DNA from: Sunxiuqinia indica
Lineage (GTDB): Bacteria; Bacteroidota; Bacteroidia; Bacteroidales; Prolixibacteraceae
Direction of reading: 5' to 3'
Length of the DNA: 64,000 nt
Assembly: GCF_009847015.1 (NCBI RefSeq)
Contig: NZ_WVEM01000007.1
Coordinates: forward strand, 31,341 to 95,340
Shown: positions 50,717 to 59,799 of the stretch, one piece after another
Position numbering within the stretch: the first letter of the stretch is position 1
Layout: each line of letters opens with the position of its first letter
The notes under the pieces: model-generated
Database searches by the model: none
The model's input: only the letters and a program-made list of their open reading frames with translations
What the model was told of the DNA's origin: nothing
Program-made: the position numbers and the translations under genes

Positions 50717-51520
50717 TTAGTTGCTATAGGTGTGTACGCTATTTTGAGCTGTTGGCAAGTAATTCACCCCAAACCAACAAACCAGCAATAACGCAAAGGC
50801 AATCAGAAGAATCCACATAGCCTGTTCGTTTCGTTTTAAGTGTTTATACCGATGATGAATGTAGATCAGGTATGCGGTCCATGTAATAAAAGCCCAGGTT
50901 TCTTTGGGGTCCCAAGTCCAGTAATGTCCCCAGGCTTCTTTGGCCCACAGTGCGCCGAAAAGCAATCCCATGGTTAAAAATGAAAAGCCCAGGTACACGA
51001 AATTATCAGCCAGAGATGGAAGTGCTTGCCAGTCTTTATTACAATAATTTTGATAGATGGCTTTTAGAGCTACTAAGCTCGAAGCAGCCAACAAGGCATA
51101 AGCAAACATGTACACGATAACATGCGGAATAAACCAAACACTTTGCAGTGCCGGCATTAGGCTTTTATCGTGCGTTTCAGGGTTTAAATAGTTGATGACA
51201 ATAAACAGCCCTCCCATGAACAGGCTGTAAGCTAACAGCCATTTATACTTCCAACGGGCAAAGCTTACCAGCCCAATTGCTGGTAATAGCAAGGAATACC
51301 ACAAACGGGTTTCTCCCAAAGTCCGCATGGGCGGACGGTCAATTTTTGTCCATAAAACGATGATGAACAATGACAGGCTCAAAATTCCGCCGAGAGCCAG
51401 AAGAGACGGGAGATATTTTTGTATTGATTTATTAGTAGACCGCAGAAATAAGCTACCGACGCTTGCCAACCAAAAGAACAAGGTAATAACAACATAACCT
51501 TCAAAATTAATCCATCCCAT
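50717..51520 (-). CDS. ccsA: Cytochrome c biogenesis protein CcsA
   Basis: A 267-residue inner-membrane protein with about eight helices. The haem-handling WWD-type motif WGHYWTWDPKETWAFITW and several periplasmic histidines are present. With ResB it moves haem across the membrane and attaches it to apocytochromes (System II). Its ATG overlaps the resB stop codon by one base (TAATG), so translation may be coupled. It is the last gene of the nrf operon, supplying the c-type haems of NrfH and NrfA. Confidence 0.88.
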   Translation of the reverse strand: MGWINFEGYVVITLFFWLASVGSLFLRSTNKSIQKYLPSLLALGGILSLSLFIIVLWTKIDRPPMRTLGETRLWYSLLLPAIGLVSFARWKYKWLLAYSLFMGGLFIVINYLNPETHDKSLMPALQSVWFIPHVIVYMFAYALLAASSLVALKAIYQNYCNKDWQALPSLADNFVYLGFSFLTMGLLFGALWAKEAWGHYWTWDPKETWAFITWTAYLIYIHHRYKHLKRNEQAMWILLIAFALLLVCWFGVNYLPTAQNSVHTYSN

Positions 51521-52755
51521 TACAATTGTTCCTTTCTCTTTTTTGTTCCATCCCTAAACAAGAACAGTGTTCCGGCTAACAGCATGAAGATACCTAGATA
51601 AACTGCCGGAATCCATGGATCTCGCACCAGCTCGATCACACTCAAGGTAGACCACTTACCCATCTCGGTATCGTAACTTAGTTGATAAAGCTTCCATCCT
51701 CCAAGCTTAAATGGTTTATTCACTTCCAGTGTAGTTTCCAGTTGTTGGCCATCCCGGGTTAAAATTCGAATAGCCGACTGATACTTTTGTGGCTCGGGTG
51801 GCAGCATTACAATGGAGTGCTCACTGCTGATTTTAAACGCGTAAGGTTGTTGCCTGAAGCTTCCTGAGCTAACCCAGCTGTTCGCTGTTTCCCGGGTTTT
51901 CGTATGTGTAACTTTAAGTTGCGCAGCAGGTGGCGATCCGATTTCATTCACCCGTTCAAATCGATTGCCAATGAGGCCAGCTTCGCCTAGCAGTTTTTCA
52001 ACTTCAACCTTGTAGCTTAATAATTGGAAAGGAGCTTCTGCAACTGAAAAATACTGGTTCTTTTTGCCTTCTGTTACCACCTTTCCTGTTTTATTATCAA
52101 TCAATGTTAGTTTGGGAGGATACTCGTCAATACTGAAGTTGAGCAACTCAATCGCGATGGGGAGCTCAATCACTTGTCCAGTTTGATTGGTTGCCCGCCA
52201 TTCCGGTTGGCCTTCCTGACAATTCATACTTAGTCGTTGCAGGTCGCTGCTCCCCAAGGCAGCTGCAGTCAGGGCAATCCACAGTCCCAAATGGTTTAAA
52301 ACATAACCTGTATTTTTTAGTTTGAAGGGGATTAAGCGTTTCAAAGTCGCCAGCCCGAGGCTGGATAAAAAATACACATTGGCTAAAACAAACAGCCAGC
52401 TATTTGTCAACTGATTTAATCCGGTCAGGTTGATGATTAACGATGGCGACTGCTGGTGTTGAGGGATAATTCCCATTAAAATAGCCAACCCACAATAAAA
52501 AGCAGCTGAAGTTACCGCTGCGGGAACCGAAGATAGCCATTTGTGGAAAGCTGATTTTTTTGAGAAGAAATGAATTCCCAGTAAAATGGAGATAAACAAT
52601 AGTCCAAGAATCAGATTTCCCGGCCACCGAGGAATCTGTGCTTTTAGGGAAGGCAAAAATGCCTGCCAAACGATTCCCAGTATTGCCAATCCTCCTACAA
52701 CAATCCAACCTTCACGATACGACCAGGGCGTTTGCCAGGTACTTCTCTTCGTCAT
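51520..52755 (-). CDS. ResB-like cytochrome c biogenesis protein
   Basis: A 411-residue membrane protein with helices about 17-35, 45-62, 75-95, 115-140 and 385-402, and a large periplasmic region between. The motif NHLGLWIALTAAALGSSDLQRL and the C-terminal WIPAVYLGIFMLLAGTLFLF fit the ResB/Ccs1 family that partners CcsA. It lies two bases after the alginate-export-like gene and overlaps ccsA. It is the haem-apocytochrome ligase partner in System II. Confidence 0.8.
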   Translation of the reverse strand: MTKRSTWQTPWSYREGWIVVGGLAILGIVWQAFLPSLKAQIPRWPGNLILGLLFISILLGIHFFSKKSAFHKWLSSVPAAVTSAAFYCGLAILMGIIPQHQQSPSLIINLTGLNQLTNSWLFVLANVYFLSSLGLATLKRLIPFKLKNTGYVLNHLGLWIALTAAALGSSDLQRLSMNCQEGQPEWRATNQTGQVIELPIAIELLNFSIDEYPPKLTLIDNKTGKVVTEGKKNQYFSVAEAPFQLLSYKVEVEKLLGEAGLIGNRFERVNEIGSPPAAQLKVTHTKTRETANSWVSSGSFRQQPYAFKISSEHSIVMLPPEPQKYQSAIRILTRDGQQLETTLEVNKPFKLGGWKLYQLSYDTEMGKWSTLSVIELVRDPWIPAVYLGIFMLLAGTLFLFRDGTKKRKEQL

Positions 52756-52757
52756 AC

Positions 52758-53975
52758 TTAGTTAATAAAATTTGGGGTTACACTTAACATCAGCCAACTC
52801 CAGTAATTTGTGGCCGTATGATCTCCTCCTTTGATTAATTCCATGTTTTCGCCGGCAAACATAATCGAAAATCCACAGCTCAATTTAGCTTCAGGACTAA
52901 CTTTCCAACCCGCTCCTAAATCCAACTCAGTACCCAGATAGTTAGAGGCGTCGGCACTAATTTTAGCTGCTGCTGAAAAATAATGGATGTGAGCATTCAG
53001 GCTCCACTGGTCTTTTGAGTAATTGTACTTTGCATAGATGTCATTCAATCCAACATTGTTGGCATGGTTGCCCACATAGAAATAGTCCATGAAACCATTG
53101 AACTTATGGTTGGTGCCATACAAGGGAGTGAAGGATTTGTTTTTATCATCATCGTATGCAGTTCCCGAAAGCCGCTCGTATCCCCACGTAATTCCTCTTG
53201 GGCAAGTCGCTTCAAACAATACGTTGTAAGCGCTCAACTCGTTGCCATTGCCGGTTTTACCTGTTTGTAGATAGGCATTGGCGGCTAAATTAAATTGACC
53301 TAGTTGAAACCTTGTGTGACCACCCAGCGTCTGGCTGTAGTTTACTTCTTGTCCGTCCGCGGTCAGTTGAGGAACGCCGTTGTTCAAAGCAAGCAAGCTC
53401 AAACTGGAGTTGTCCCATTTTTTATTAACCCAAACAAATTGCAAATTTTTATAGGCGTCATTCCCATCAAAAATACTATTGGTCGGATTTGTATTCTCGT
53501 GATGAGCAATACCCAAATGCAAACTAATTTCACTTTGGTATTTCAGGATAGCCAAATCGTGCGAACGTGCCTGATGTGCCCAACCTACATTTCCAAAGAT
53601 GCGGTGGTCATCGTAGACTAATTCTTGTCGTCCGGCTTTGAGTGAAAATTCCGGAGAGAAAAATATTTCGGCCCATGCCTGATGTATTGAAGTGGCATAG
53701 TCTTCGTTTGCAACTAGCTGTGTCTGACTCCCCCAGGTCCGAACGTCTTGCAATACCAAATAGGTAATAACTTTTTCGGATTGGTACCAGGCGTTAAGTC
53801 GCGTGCGCTGAGCAGTGAATAGTGATGCATCCTGATCGGCGGTAGCCAGGCTTTTATAGCCATGGCTCAACTCCGTGCGAGGTCGAAACTCGCCGCTCAA
53901 CGAGAACTGCGCATAGGTTTTTGATATCGTCAGCGCCAGAACGATAACTAATCCAATAACTGGTATTTTCATCAT
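52758..53975 (-). CDS. Outer-membrane porin of the alginate-export type
   Basis: A 405-residue exported beta-barrel (signal peptide MMKIPVIGLVIVLALTISKTYAQ). The start FSLSGEFRPRTELSHGYK and the C-terminal aromatic end WSWLMLSVTPNF fit the alginate-export (AlgE-like) porin family. Placed between nrfA and resB, it may let nitrite or other small anions through the outer membrane; that role is inference. Twelve bases separate it from nrfA. Confidence 0.78.
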   Translation of the reverse strand: MMKIPVIGLVIVLALTISKTYAQFSLSGEFRPRTELSHGYKSLATADQDASLFTAQRTRLNAWYQSEKVITYLVLQDVRTWGSQTQLVANEDYATSIHQAWAEIFFSPEFSLKAGRQELVYDDHRIFGNVGWAHQARSHDLAILKYQSEISLHLGIAHHENTNPTNSIFDGNDAYKNLQFVWVNKKWDNSSLSLLALNNGVPQLTADGQEVNYSQTLGGHTRFQLGQFNLAANAYLQTGKTGNGNELSAYNVLFEATCPRGITWGYERLSGTAYDDDKNKSFTPLYGTNHKFNGFMDYFYVGNHANNVGLNDIYAKYNYSKDQWSLNAHIHYFSAAAKISADASNYLGTELDLGAGWKVSPEAKLSCGFSIMFAGENMELIKGGDHTATNYWSWLMLSVTPNFIN

Positions 53976-53987
53976 TGTAATATTGGT

Positions 53988-55502
53988 TTAGTTTCGTTTG
54001 ACATCCCAGGAGGCTTCTCTTTCTTTTGCTTGTTCAAGCCATTGAGGAACCACTGTTTCTAAAAACTCTTCCTTTTCCTGATTTAGTTTAGCCATGTCCA
54101 GACCGATGAATTCCTGCGCTTTGGCTTTGGTCGAAATATCGGGGTAAGGTAACTCTTCGTTAAAACCTTTTGAAGCCAGCAAACGTGACAGTTTAATTCT
54201 GGTTTCCTGAGCGATGGTAATTCCGGTTGAAATAATCCGGCTGGTTTCAAGTGGAGCGTGGAACGAGCCACCGTGGGCTGCTGCTGCGTAATCCCAGCGC
54301 CATTGTGCATGACGAATTCCCATCAGGATTTCCTGCATTTCATCTTCACTAGCTTCTAAATCCCAGGCTTTTTTGGCTTCAAGGTGTGCGCGAACAATAA
54401 GCTCTTCCAGTTTGTCCCGGTTTTCAATGACTTTATCTTGTCGGTCAAATACATTTTGCAACAAGGTCGCAGTTTCTTCACGGTGGCAAACCTGACAGGA
54501 ATTGGCAACATTGTTCAATGGAGATTGAATGTGGTGATCGGTAAACTTCTGTCCACCCTCTGATTTGTATGGCATATGACAATCGGCGCACGAAACACCT
54601 CGTTCGGCATGGATTCCCTGCTTGTAAATTTCATATCCCGGGTGCTGGGCTTTCAGCATCGGAGCTTTACTAATGGCATGCGTCCAATCGCTGAAATTCA
54701 TTTCGTCATAATATTCTTCGGCGGCTTCCACTGTCATTCCTTTCTCCCAAGGAAAGGTGAGGTATTGAGCGCCATCAACTGTTTTTTTATTGAAATAATA
54801 TTCTACGTGGCATTGAGCGCAAACCAAGGAACGCATTTCCTGGTGAGTGGCTTTATTAACATCTTTTCCCATTTTCTCAAATGCTTCGACCAATGCCGGT
54901 CGGGTTACGCGAAGATTCATTGTTTCCGGATCGTGGCAGTCAGCACAGCCAATCGGATTTACAATCTCGGAACCCAAACGAGCCCATTTCCCTTTGTAAA
55001 ACTCGGCTACTCCTTCTTCCTGCATCACGCGAGGAACATCCGGGCTCTTACAAGTCCAGCAAGTCGATGGCATGGGCCCTTCATCGGGGCTGTCCGGAGC
55101 ACCAGTTCGCAGCGTTTTACGGATGTCTTCCACCGCATAGTAGTGACCTCTACCTTGATTATAATCTTTGGAAAAACCATAGCCAGCCCAAAGTACAACA
55201 AGTCGAGGATCAACTTCGAGCATATCGATCATGGCATTTCCGTTGTATTTACTTTGGAATGAAGTATCTGCTGTTTGGTAATACGACTGAAATTCTCTTG
55301 GAAAGTTTTCTCCCCAGACTTCGTTGCGAGGTTCAAATTCCGACAACTTCACTTTAGGTACATTAACGAAACTGGCTTCAGCCCGGCGTTCCATGATGGA
55401 GGAAGCCAACAGCCCAAGCAGAAAAACGACAAGGATGGTAGCTGCGAAAAGAAGCCATCCGATAATTGGTTTTTGTTCAATGGTAGTCTTTAATGGTTTC
55501 AT
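53988..55502 (-). CDS. nrfA: Pentahaem nitrite reductase NrfA
   Basis: A 504-residue periplasmic enzyme that reduces nitrite to ammonium with six electrons. The active-site haem is bound by CWTCK (Cys148, with Lys in place of His), and the other four by CADCH, CAQCH, CADCH and CQVCH. It has an uncleaved N-terminal membrane anchor (about 15-35), as in some Bacteroidota enzymes. The HAERGVSCADCHMPY segment is conserved. Fourteen bases after nrfH and in the same operon. Confidence 0.96.
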   Translation of the reverse strand: MKPLKTTIEQKPIIGWLLFAATILVVFLLGLLASSIMERRAEASFVNVPKVKLSEFEPRNEVWGENFPREFQSYYQTADTSFQSKYNGNAMIDMLEVDPRLVVLWAGYGFSKDYNQGRGHYYAVEDIRKTLRTGAPDSPDEGPMPSTCWTCKSPDVPRVMQEEGVAEFYKGKWARLGSEIVNPIGCADCHDPETMNLRVTRPALVEAFEKMGKDVNKATHQEMRSLVCAQCHVEYYFNKKTVDGAQYLTFPWEKGMTVEAAEEYYDEMNFSDWTHAISKAPMLKAQHPGYEIYKQGIHAERGVSCADCHMPYKSEGGQKFTDHHIQSPLNNVANSCQVCHREETATLLQNVFDRQDKVIENRDKLEELIVRAHLEAKKAWDLEASEDEMQEILMGIRHAQWRWDYAAAAHGGSFHAPLETSRIISTGITIAQETRIKLSRLLASKGFNEELPYPDISTKAKAQEFIGLDMAKLNQEKEEFLETVVPQWLEQAKEREASWDVKRN

Positions 55503-55516
55503 TGTATTGATGATTT

Positions 55517-56089
55517 TTAGTTATTGTCTAATTTTTTAATCCACTCAGGTACGGGGCTCTCAGGAAGGGGAACGCGAGCGAAAGGCGTGCTTGATAAACT
55601 GTTGACTCTTCCGTGAGGAACTTCTCTGTGGCACTCCCAGCATTTTCGATCGGTGCGATGCTCTTTATAATTTGAAATGCAGGCTGATTGTTTGGCATCT
55701 ATCAACTGTCTTTCGTGGCAACGCACGCAATTTTGGTGTACGACTTCAGCACCTTCCTCTTTGATGAAGATTACCTGAGGTTCTTTTCGAAGGGTGAAAA
55801 TGGTAGCATGACGCAGCCCATCTTTTGCCTTGAAATAATATTTATTGAACACGTTGTTGTGTGGTACGTGACAGTCGTTGCAGTTGGTCCACTCTCGGTG
55901 TGAACTGTGATTCCAGGTTGCGTACTGAGGAGCCATGATGTGGCAATTCACGCAAGTTTTCGGATCGTCAGACAAATATGAATGGGCTTTGGATAAGTAG
56001 ACGGATAACACAAAAAGTCCGGCAAAAATCCCTAACGCAATAATAACGGGAATTCTCCAGATTTTAGGCGGATGAAATTTTTTGATCAT
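55517..56089 (-). CDS. nrfH: NrfH tetrahaem quinol dehydrogenase
   Basis: A 190-residue membrane-anchored cytochrome c of the NapC/NirT family that passes quinol electrons to NrfA. After a membrane helix (about 13-33) it carries four CxxCH motifs: CVNCH, CNDCH, CVRCH and CWECH. First gene of the operon nrfH-nrfA-porin-resB-ccsA. Its promoter region carries a perfect 18-bp palindrome. Confidence 0.95.
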   Translation of the reverse strand: MIKKFHPPKIWRIPVIIALGIFAGLFVLSVYLSKAHSYLSDDPKTCVNCHIMAPQYATWNHSSHREWTNCNDCHVPHNNVFNKYYFKAKDGLRHATIFTLRKEPQVIFIKEEGAEVVHQNCVRCHERQLIDAKQSACISNYKEHRTDRKCWECHREVPHGRVNSLSSTPFARVPLPESPVPEWIKKLDNN

Positions 56090-56114
56090 ATCAGGCTTGT
56101 TTTTTTTTATTGTT

Positions 56115-56160
56115 TAAAACTACGCAGGTCAAAGGAGGAAAGTTGTAACTAATGTTACAA
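56115..56160 (-). promoter_or_regulatory. nrf operon promoter with perfect palindromic operator
   Basis: TTGTAAC (56143-56149), TAAT and GTTACAA (56154-56160) form a perfect 7-4-7 palindrome. Twenty bases downstream, on the minus strand, TAGTTTTA (56115-56122) fits the -7 box in seven of eight positions. The layout matches the PepSY promoter, so a Crp/Fnr-type activator probably binds here. Confidence 0.6.
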
Positions 56161-56322
56161 TTAGAGCGTTTAATCCTTATCTAGACTCATTCAAAATTAC
56201 TCCTGTTTCGTATCAATTTATTAATATTGGCATTTTCGCTTGTACACAGTTAGTTAATGTTTGGGCTTCCTGTCTTGGTATTTATTAGTATCTAATTTGA
56301 GTTTCCTGCAAACGTTTTCTTC

Positions 56323-56330
56323 TACTTTTG
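56323..56330 (+). promoter_or_regulatory. -7 box of the divergent porin gene
   Basis: TACTTTTG fits TAnnTTTG and lies 71 bases before the ATG at 56401. A TTTG lies 23 bases upstream (56296-56299), slightly far for a -33. The nrfH palindrome is 160 bases away and probably does not act on this promoter. Confidence 0.4.
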
Positions 56331-56400
56331 CGGCTTGAATCAGACAACGATGAACCCGAGTTGTATCATCGTTTCTTGTTGAAGTAAAAACAGAACAGAA

Positions 56401-57675
56401 ATGCGAAGAAAAATTATCATAGCAATTATTTTGCTCTCTTCTTCTATAGCGGGGCAATCTCAGGAAAAGATGAGTAACGATTTTAATCTGGATATTTACG
56501 GATTTGTAAGAAATGATTTGATTGTTGATACCTATAAAGGAATTGATGCAGGCTACGACTTGTTTTACTTGTTCCCTTTGTATGCCGGGCAAGATCAGAA
56601 TGGGGAAGATATTAATGAATGTACTAGTGCAACGCTTTCAGCAATGTCGACCAGATTGGGTGTGAAAGTAGACGGGCCCGAAATTTTTGGTGCAAAAACG
56701 AATGCGGTTGTTGAGTTCGACTTTATGGGAATCACCAAGTCGGAGCCTACCTTATTTCGTATCCGCCATGCCAATGTGACGTTTAATTGGGAAAATTCAA
56801 AATTGCTGGTTGGACAAACCTGGCATCCGTTCTTCGGAGGAAGCGCTTATCCGATTGTCGCCGGTCTAAATACGGGTGCCCCTTTTCAGGCATTTAACCG
56901 TTCTCCACAAGTACGCTACGATTATAATGTAGGACAATTTCAATTATCAGGTGCTGCCGTTTATGAAAATCAATATACATCGAAAGGACTGGAAGCTGGA
57001 GGGTTTGTTACCGGTAATCAAGCTCAGCGAAATGCCGTAATGCCAGAACTTGTTTTCACAGCAGAATATCATCATGCAGGTATAAAAATTGGAGCAGGAG
57101 CAGAGGTGAAAAGTATTAAACCTTGTATGACTACTGTGGGAACTGAAGGCTCGTTTAAGCTGGACGAAACTCTGACTAGCGCAGGTTTTATGGCCTACTT
57201 TCAATATAAAAAGGAAAAGTTTTCCGTTTTGGCCAAAGGTTTTTACGGACAAAATATGACTCATCTGACACAGGTTGGGGGATATGGAATTACCTCAGTT
57301 GATGAAGCAACCGGAGCCATGACATATACGAACTATACCAATTACACCAGCTTGTTGAATATTGTTTATGGTAAAAAATGGCAGGTGGGTATGTTTTTAG
57401 GTTATGGCGCCAACCTGGGAACTGGCGAGGCCTTGTATGAATATCCAACGACAGGAAGTGCGCTTACTAAAGGTGTTTTGCCCAATGTTCAGGACCTGGG
57501 CCGGATTGCACCGCACGTCTCACTTAACCTGTCTAAAATTCGATTGTCTGCTGAATATGAAATGACTACAGCGAATTATGGCGTCAGTGGTTTTCAATTC
57601 AACGATGGTTTATACGCCGACACCCATCGCACGACGAATAACCGCATTATCGCCGTTATGACATATTTCTTTTAA
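56401..57675 (+). CDS. Outer-membrane porin-like protein
   Basis: A 424-residue exported barrel (signal peptide ending near AGQSQ). It has FNLDIYGFVRNDLIVDTYK at the mature start, regular beta strands ending in aromatic residues, and closes with RIIAVMTYFF. DcaP-like trimeric porins are the nearest type I recognise. It reads divergently from nrfH and may pass solutes for the same pathway, but that is only position-based. Confidence 0.65.
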   Translation: MRRKIIIAIILLSSSIAGQSQEKMSNDFNLDIYGFVRNDLIVDTYKGIDAGYDLFYLFPLYAGQDQNGEDINECTSATLSAMSTRLGVKVDGPEIFGAKTNAVVEFDFMGITKSEPTLFRIRHANVTFNWENSKLLVGQTWHPFFGGSAYPIVAGLNTGAPFQAFNRSPQVRYDYNVGQFQLSGAAVYENQYTSKGLEAGGFVTGNQAQRNAVMPELVFTAEYHHAGIKIGAGAEVKSIKPCMTTVGTEGSFKLDETLTSAGFMAYFQYKKEKFSVLAKGFYGQNMTHLTQVGGYGITSVDEATGAMTYTNYTNYTSLLNIVYGKKWQVGMFLGYGANLGTGEALYEYPTTGSALTKGVLPNVQDLGRIAPHVSLNLSKIRLSAEYEMTTANYGVSGFQFNDGLYADTHRTTNNRIIAVMTYFF

Positions 57676-57893
57676 TTCGGCCTGAGTTTATAGCCTCGCA
57701 AAAAGCGAATTTCATTTTAGTCTCTTTGCTTGAAACTCTTGTAGCAAGAAACTTTTAAAGGTTTTTTGTCTATAAAAAATCAATATTAAGTATCTTTATG
57801 CCCTTTCTGATGGATTTGACGTTTTAATTGGCTTATTCTTTTAAATACGGTGGGGTAATCAGAAGACTCTTTAACTTTTTGATAAAATTAAAA

Positions 57894-58046
57894 ATGATAA
57901 AGCGAAAGTTAAGCAGCAACGAAAAGTTTCTAATTAGTTTTATTATTGTTTTGATTGTTGCCATTGCTTTTAATTGGGAAGAGTTTTCGAAACAGATAAA
58001 AGAGGTTTTCGATCAGTCGACACCAACAGAGCAAACTGTTGAATAA
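57894..58046 (+). CDS. Small single-span membrane protein
   Basis: A 50-residue protein starting MIKRKLSSNEKF with one membrane helix (about 13-29) and an acidic tail (FDQSTPTEQTVE). I set the start at the ATG at 57894; an upstream TTG at 57828 would give 72 residues but has no support. No family is recognised. It lies 86 bases before pheA. Confidence 0.45.
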   Translation: MIKRKLSSNEKFLISFIIVLIVAIAFNWEEFSKQIKEVFDQSTPTEQTVE

Positions 58047-58132
58047 GAAAACCGTTGAAAGTCGATTTGACGTTGATGGATAAAATGAAGCTTAAATGAT
58101 CTCACACTGTTGAGGTACTATATAAAATAAGT

Positions 58133-58972
58133 ATGAAGAAAATAGCAATTCAAGGTATTGCTGGTTCATTTCACGAAGATGCAGCGCGGAATTATTTTGG
58201 GGAGGAAGAGATTGAAGTTCATGAGTGCAGATCGTTTCAGAGTGTGTGTGAACTGATTGATACCGACCAGGTTGATATTGCCGTTATGGCTATTGAAAAC
58301 TCTATTGCAGGAAGCATTATTCAAAATTACTCATTGATTCGCGACTATCATTTGCGAATTATCGGTGAAATATATCTGCATATCCAAATGAACCTGATGA
58401 TGTTGCCGGGTGCAAAACCGGAAGACATTAAAACAATTTATTCCCACCCAATTGCAATCAGACAATGTGCCGAATACATTGAAAAATATTATCCAAATGC
58501 GAAGATTCGTGAGAATCAGGATACGGCTGCCTCAGGAAAGCTGCTGGTTGAAGAAAATTTGACTGATGCAGCTGCAATTGGCAATTTGCGCACCGCGGAA
58601 CTCTATGGGTTAAATGTTGTCGATCGAGGTATTGAGTCAAATAAAAAGAATTACACCCGATTTTGGATTTTGTCGAAACGTGCTAATCATACCGTCGAAA
58701 ACAATAAAGCTTCTATTTGCTTTGAGGTTGGACATTATTATGGTGCATTGGCTTCGGTGCTTAATATATTTGCAGAAAACAAAATCAATCTAAATAAAAT
58801 TCAATCGATTCCTATCGTGGGTAAGCCCAACGAATATACCATTCACGTAGATGTTGAGTGGAGCACTGTTGAGAATTATGAACATGCTATTCATTTAATC
58901 TTGAAAAATGTCTCCAGTTTATCTATTTTAGGGGAGTATGTTCGGGGCGAACTTGAAATACAAAATCAGTAA
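58133..58972 (+). CDS. pheA: Prephenate dehydratase
   Basis: A 279-residue enzyme that turns prephenate into phenylpyruvate in phenylalanine synthesis. The dehydratase domain (1-180) has GIAGSFHEDAA, the conserved AIENSIAGSI and the TRF motif in NYTRFWIL; the ACT regulatory domain (about 190-279) carries GHYYGALASVLNIF and IQSIPIVGKPNEY, which suggests feedback by phenylalanine. No chorismate mutase domain is fused. A flavodoxin gene follows 12 bases later. Confidence 0.92.
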   Translation: MKKIAIQGIAGSFHEDAARNYFGEEEIEVHECRSFQSVCELIDTDQVDIAVMAIENSIAGSIIQNYSLIRDYHLRIIGEIYLHIQMNLMMLPGAKPEDIKTIYSHPIAIRQCAEYIEKYYPNAKIRENQDTAASGKLLVEENLTDAAAIGNLRTAELYGLNVVDRGIESNKKNYTRFWILSKRANHTVENNKASICFEVGHYYGALASVLNIFAENKINLNKIQSIPIVGKPNEYTIHVDVEWSTVENYEHAIHLILKNVSSLSILGEYVRGELEIQNQ

Positions 58973-58984
58973 AAAATAAGAGAT

Positions 58985-59509
58985 ATGAGTAAAATAGGAT
59001 TGTTCTTTGGACCAGAAAAAGGATCAGTACATCGCGTTGCAGAGAAACTTGCAGCAGCAATTGGCGAGGATAAAGTTGAAATGGTTTCTGTAAATAACGC
59101 ATCGTACAGTGATATTGACAAATTCGATAAAATTATCTTTGGTATTTCTACCGTTGGTAAAGAAACCTGGGATTCGGAGTATTCAAATACCGATTGGAGT
59201 AAGTTTTTCCCGGAAGTAAGCAAAGCCGATTACGACGGAAAAGTAGTTGCACTTTTTGGATTGGGCGACCATGTCACTTATCCGGATCATTTTGTAAATG
59301 CCATGGGGCGTTTAGCGAAAGAGCTTGCGAAAAAGGATGCCAAAATTGTCGGTTCTGTTGATCCTGATGACTATGAATTTGAAGAGTCGGAAGCTTTAAT
59401 TGATGGTAAATTTGTTGGCCTGCCACTTGATGAGGATTTTGATCCGGAACTTACAGACGAACGAATTTCTAATTGGTTAAAATCAATTCAAGCTGAATTT
59501 GGTTTTTAA
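58985..59509 (+). CDS. fldA: Flavodoxin
   Basis: A 174-residue long-chain-type flavodoxin that carries one or two electrons on FMN. The phosphate loop is FFGPEKGSVHRVA, differing from the usual TGNTE form but typical of a Bacteroidota variant. The two FMN-flanking loops GISTVGKETWDSEY and GLGDHVTYPDHF are present. It follows pheA by 12 bases and a strong terminator follows. It could serve the ferredoxin-dependent enzymes encoded nearby when iron is scarce, which is inference. Confidence 0.9.
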   Translation: MSKIGLFFGPEKGSVHRVAEKLAAAIGEDKVEMVSVNNASYSDIDKFDKIIFGISTVGKETWDSEYSNTDWSKFFPEVSKADYDGKVVALFGLGDHVTYPDHFVNAMGRLAKELAKKDAKIVGSVDPDDYEFEESEALIDGKFVGLPLDEDFDPELTDERISNWLKSIQAEFGF

Positions 59510-59525
59510 CAGAGAAACATGATAT

Positions 59526-59553
59526 AATTCAGGCCATCTAAAAGGCCTGAATT
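59526..59553 (+). terminator. Terminator after the flavodoxin gene
   Basis: AATTCAGGCC (59526-59535) and GGCCTGAATT (59544-59553) form a perfect 10-bp stem with an eight-base loop, followed by TCTTTTG. It ends the pheA-fldA unit. Confidence 0.85.
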
Positions 59554-59799
59554 TCTTTTGATTTGAATTGTTTATCTTCGAAATTATTTCGATTTCATTC
59601 TTTAATTCAGCAAGTTCTGTCGATTTGTAAAACCTGTTGAGAAATACAATTTTCACGTTTGGCAAATCAGAGATTCTTTGCTTCTTTTATTTATTATTTC
59701 TGGCTATTTAGTTGAAATTCACCAGTTGAAATTTCTTTTTTAAAGCTATTTATTAGCAAGAAAGTCAAATAACTAAGGCCGGGATGGAGAACTTAAATC

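Noticed and set aside
54576-55262. A 228-residue plus-strand frame inside nrfA
   Set aside because: It is antisense to the cytochrome gene, whose five haem motifs are intact; no sign of a second coding function.
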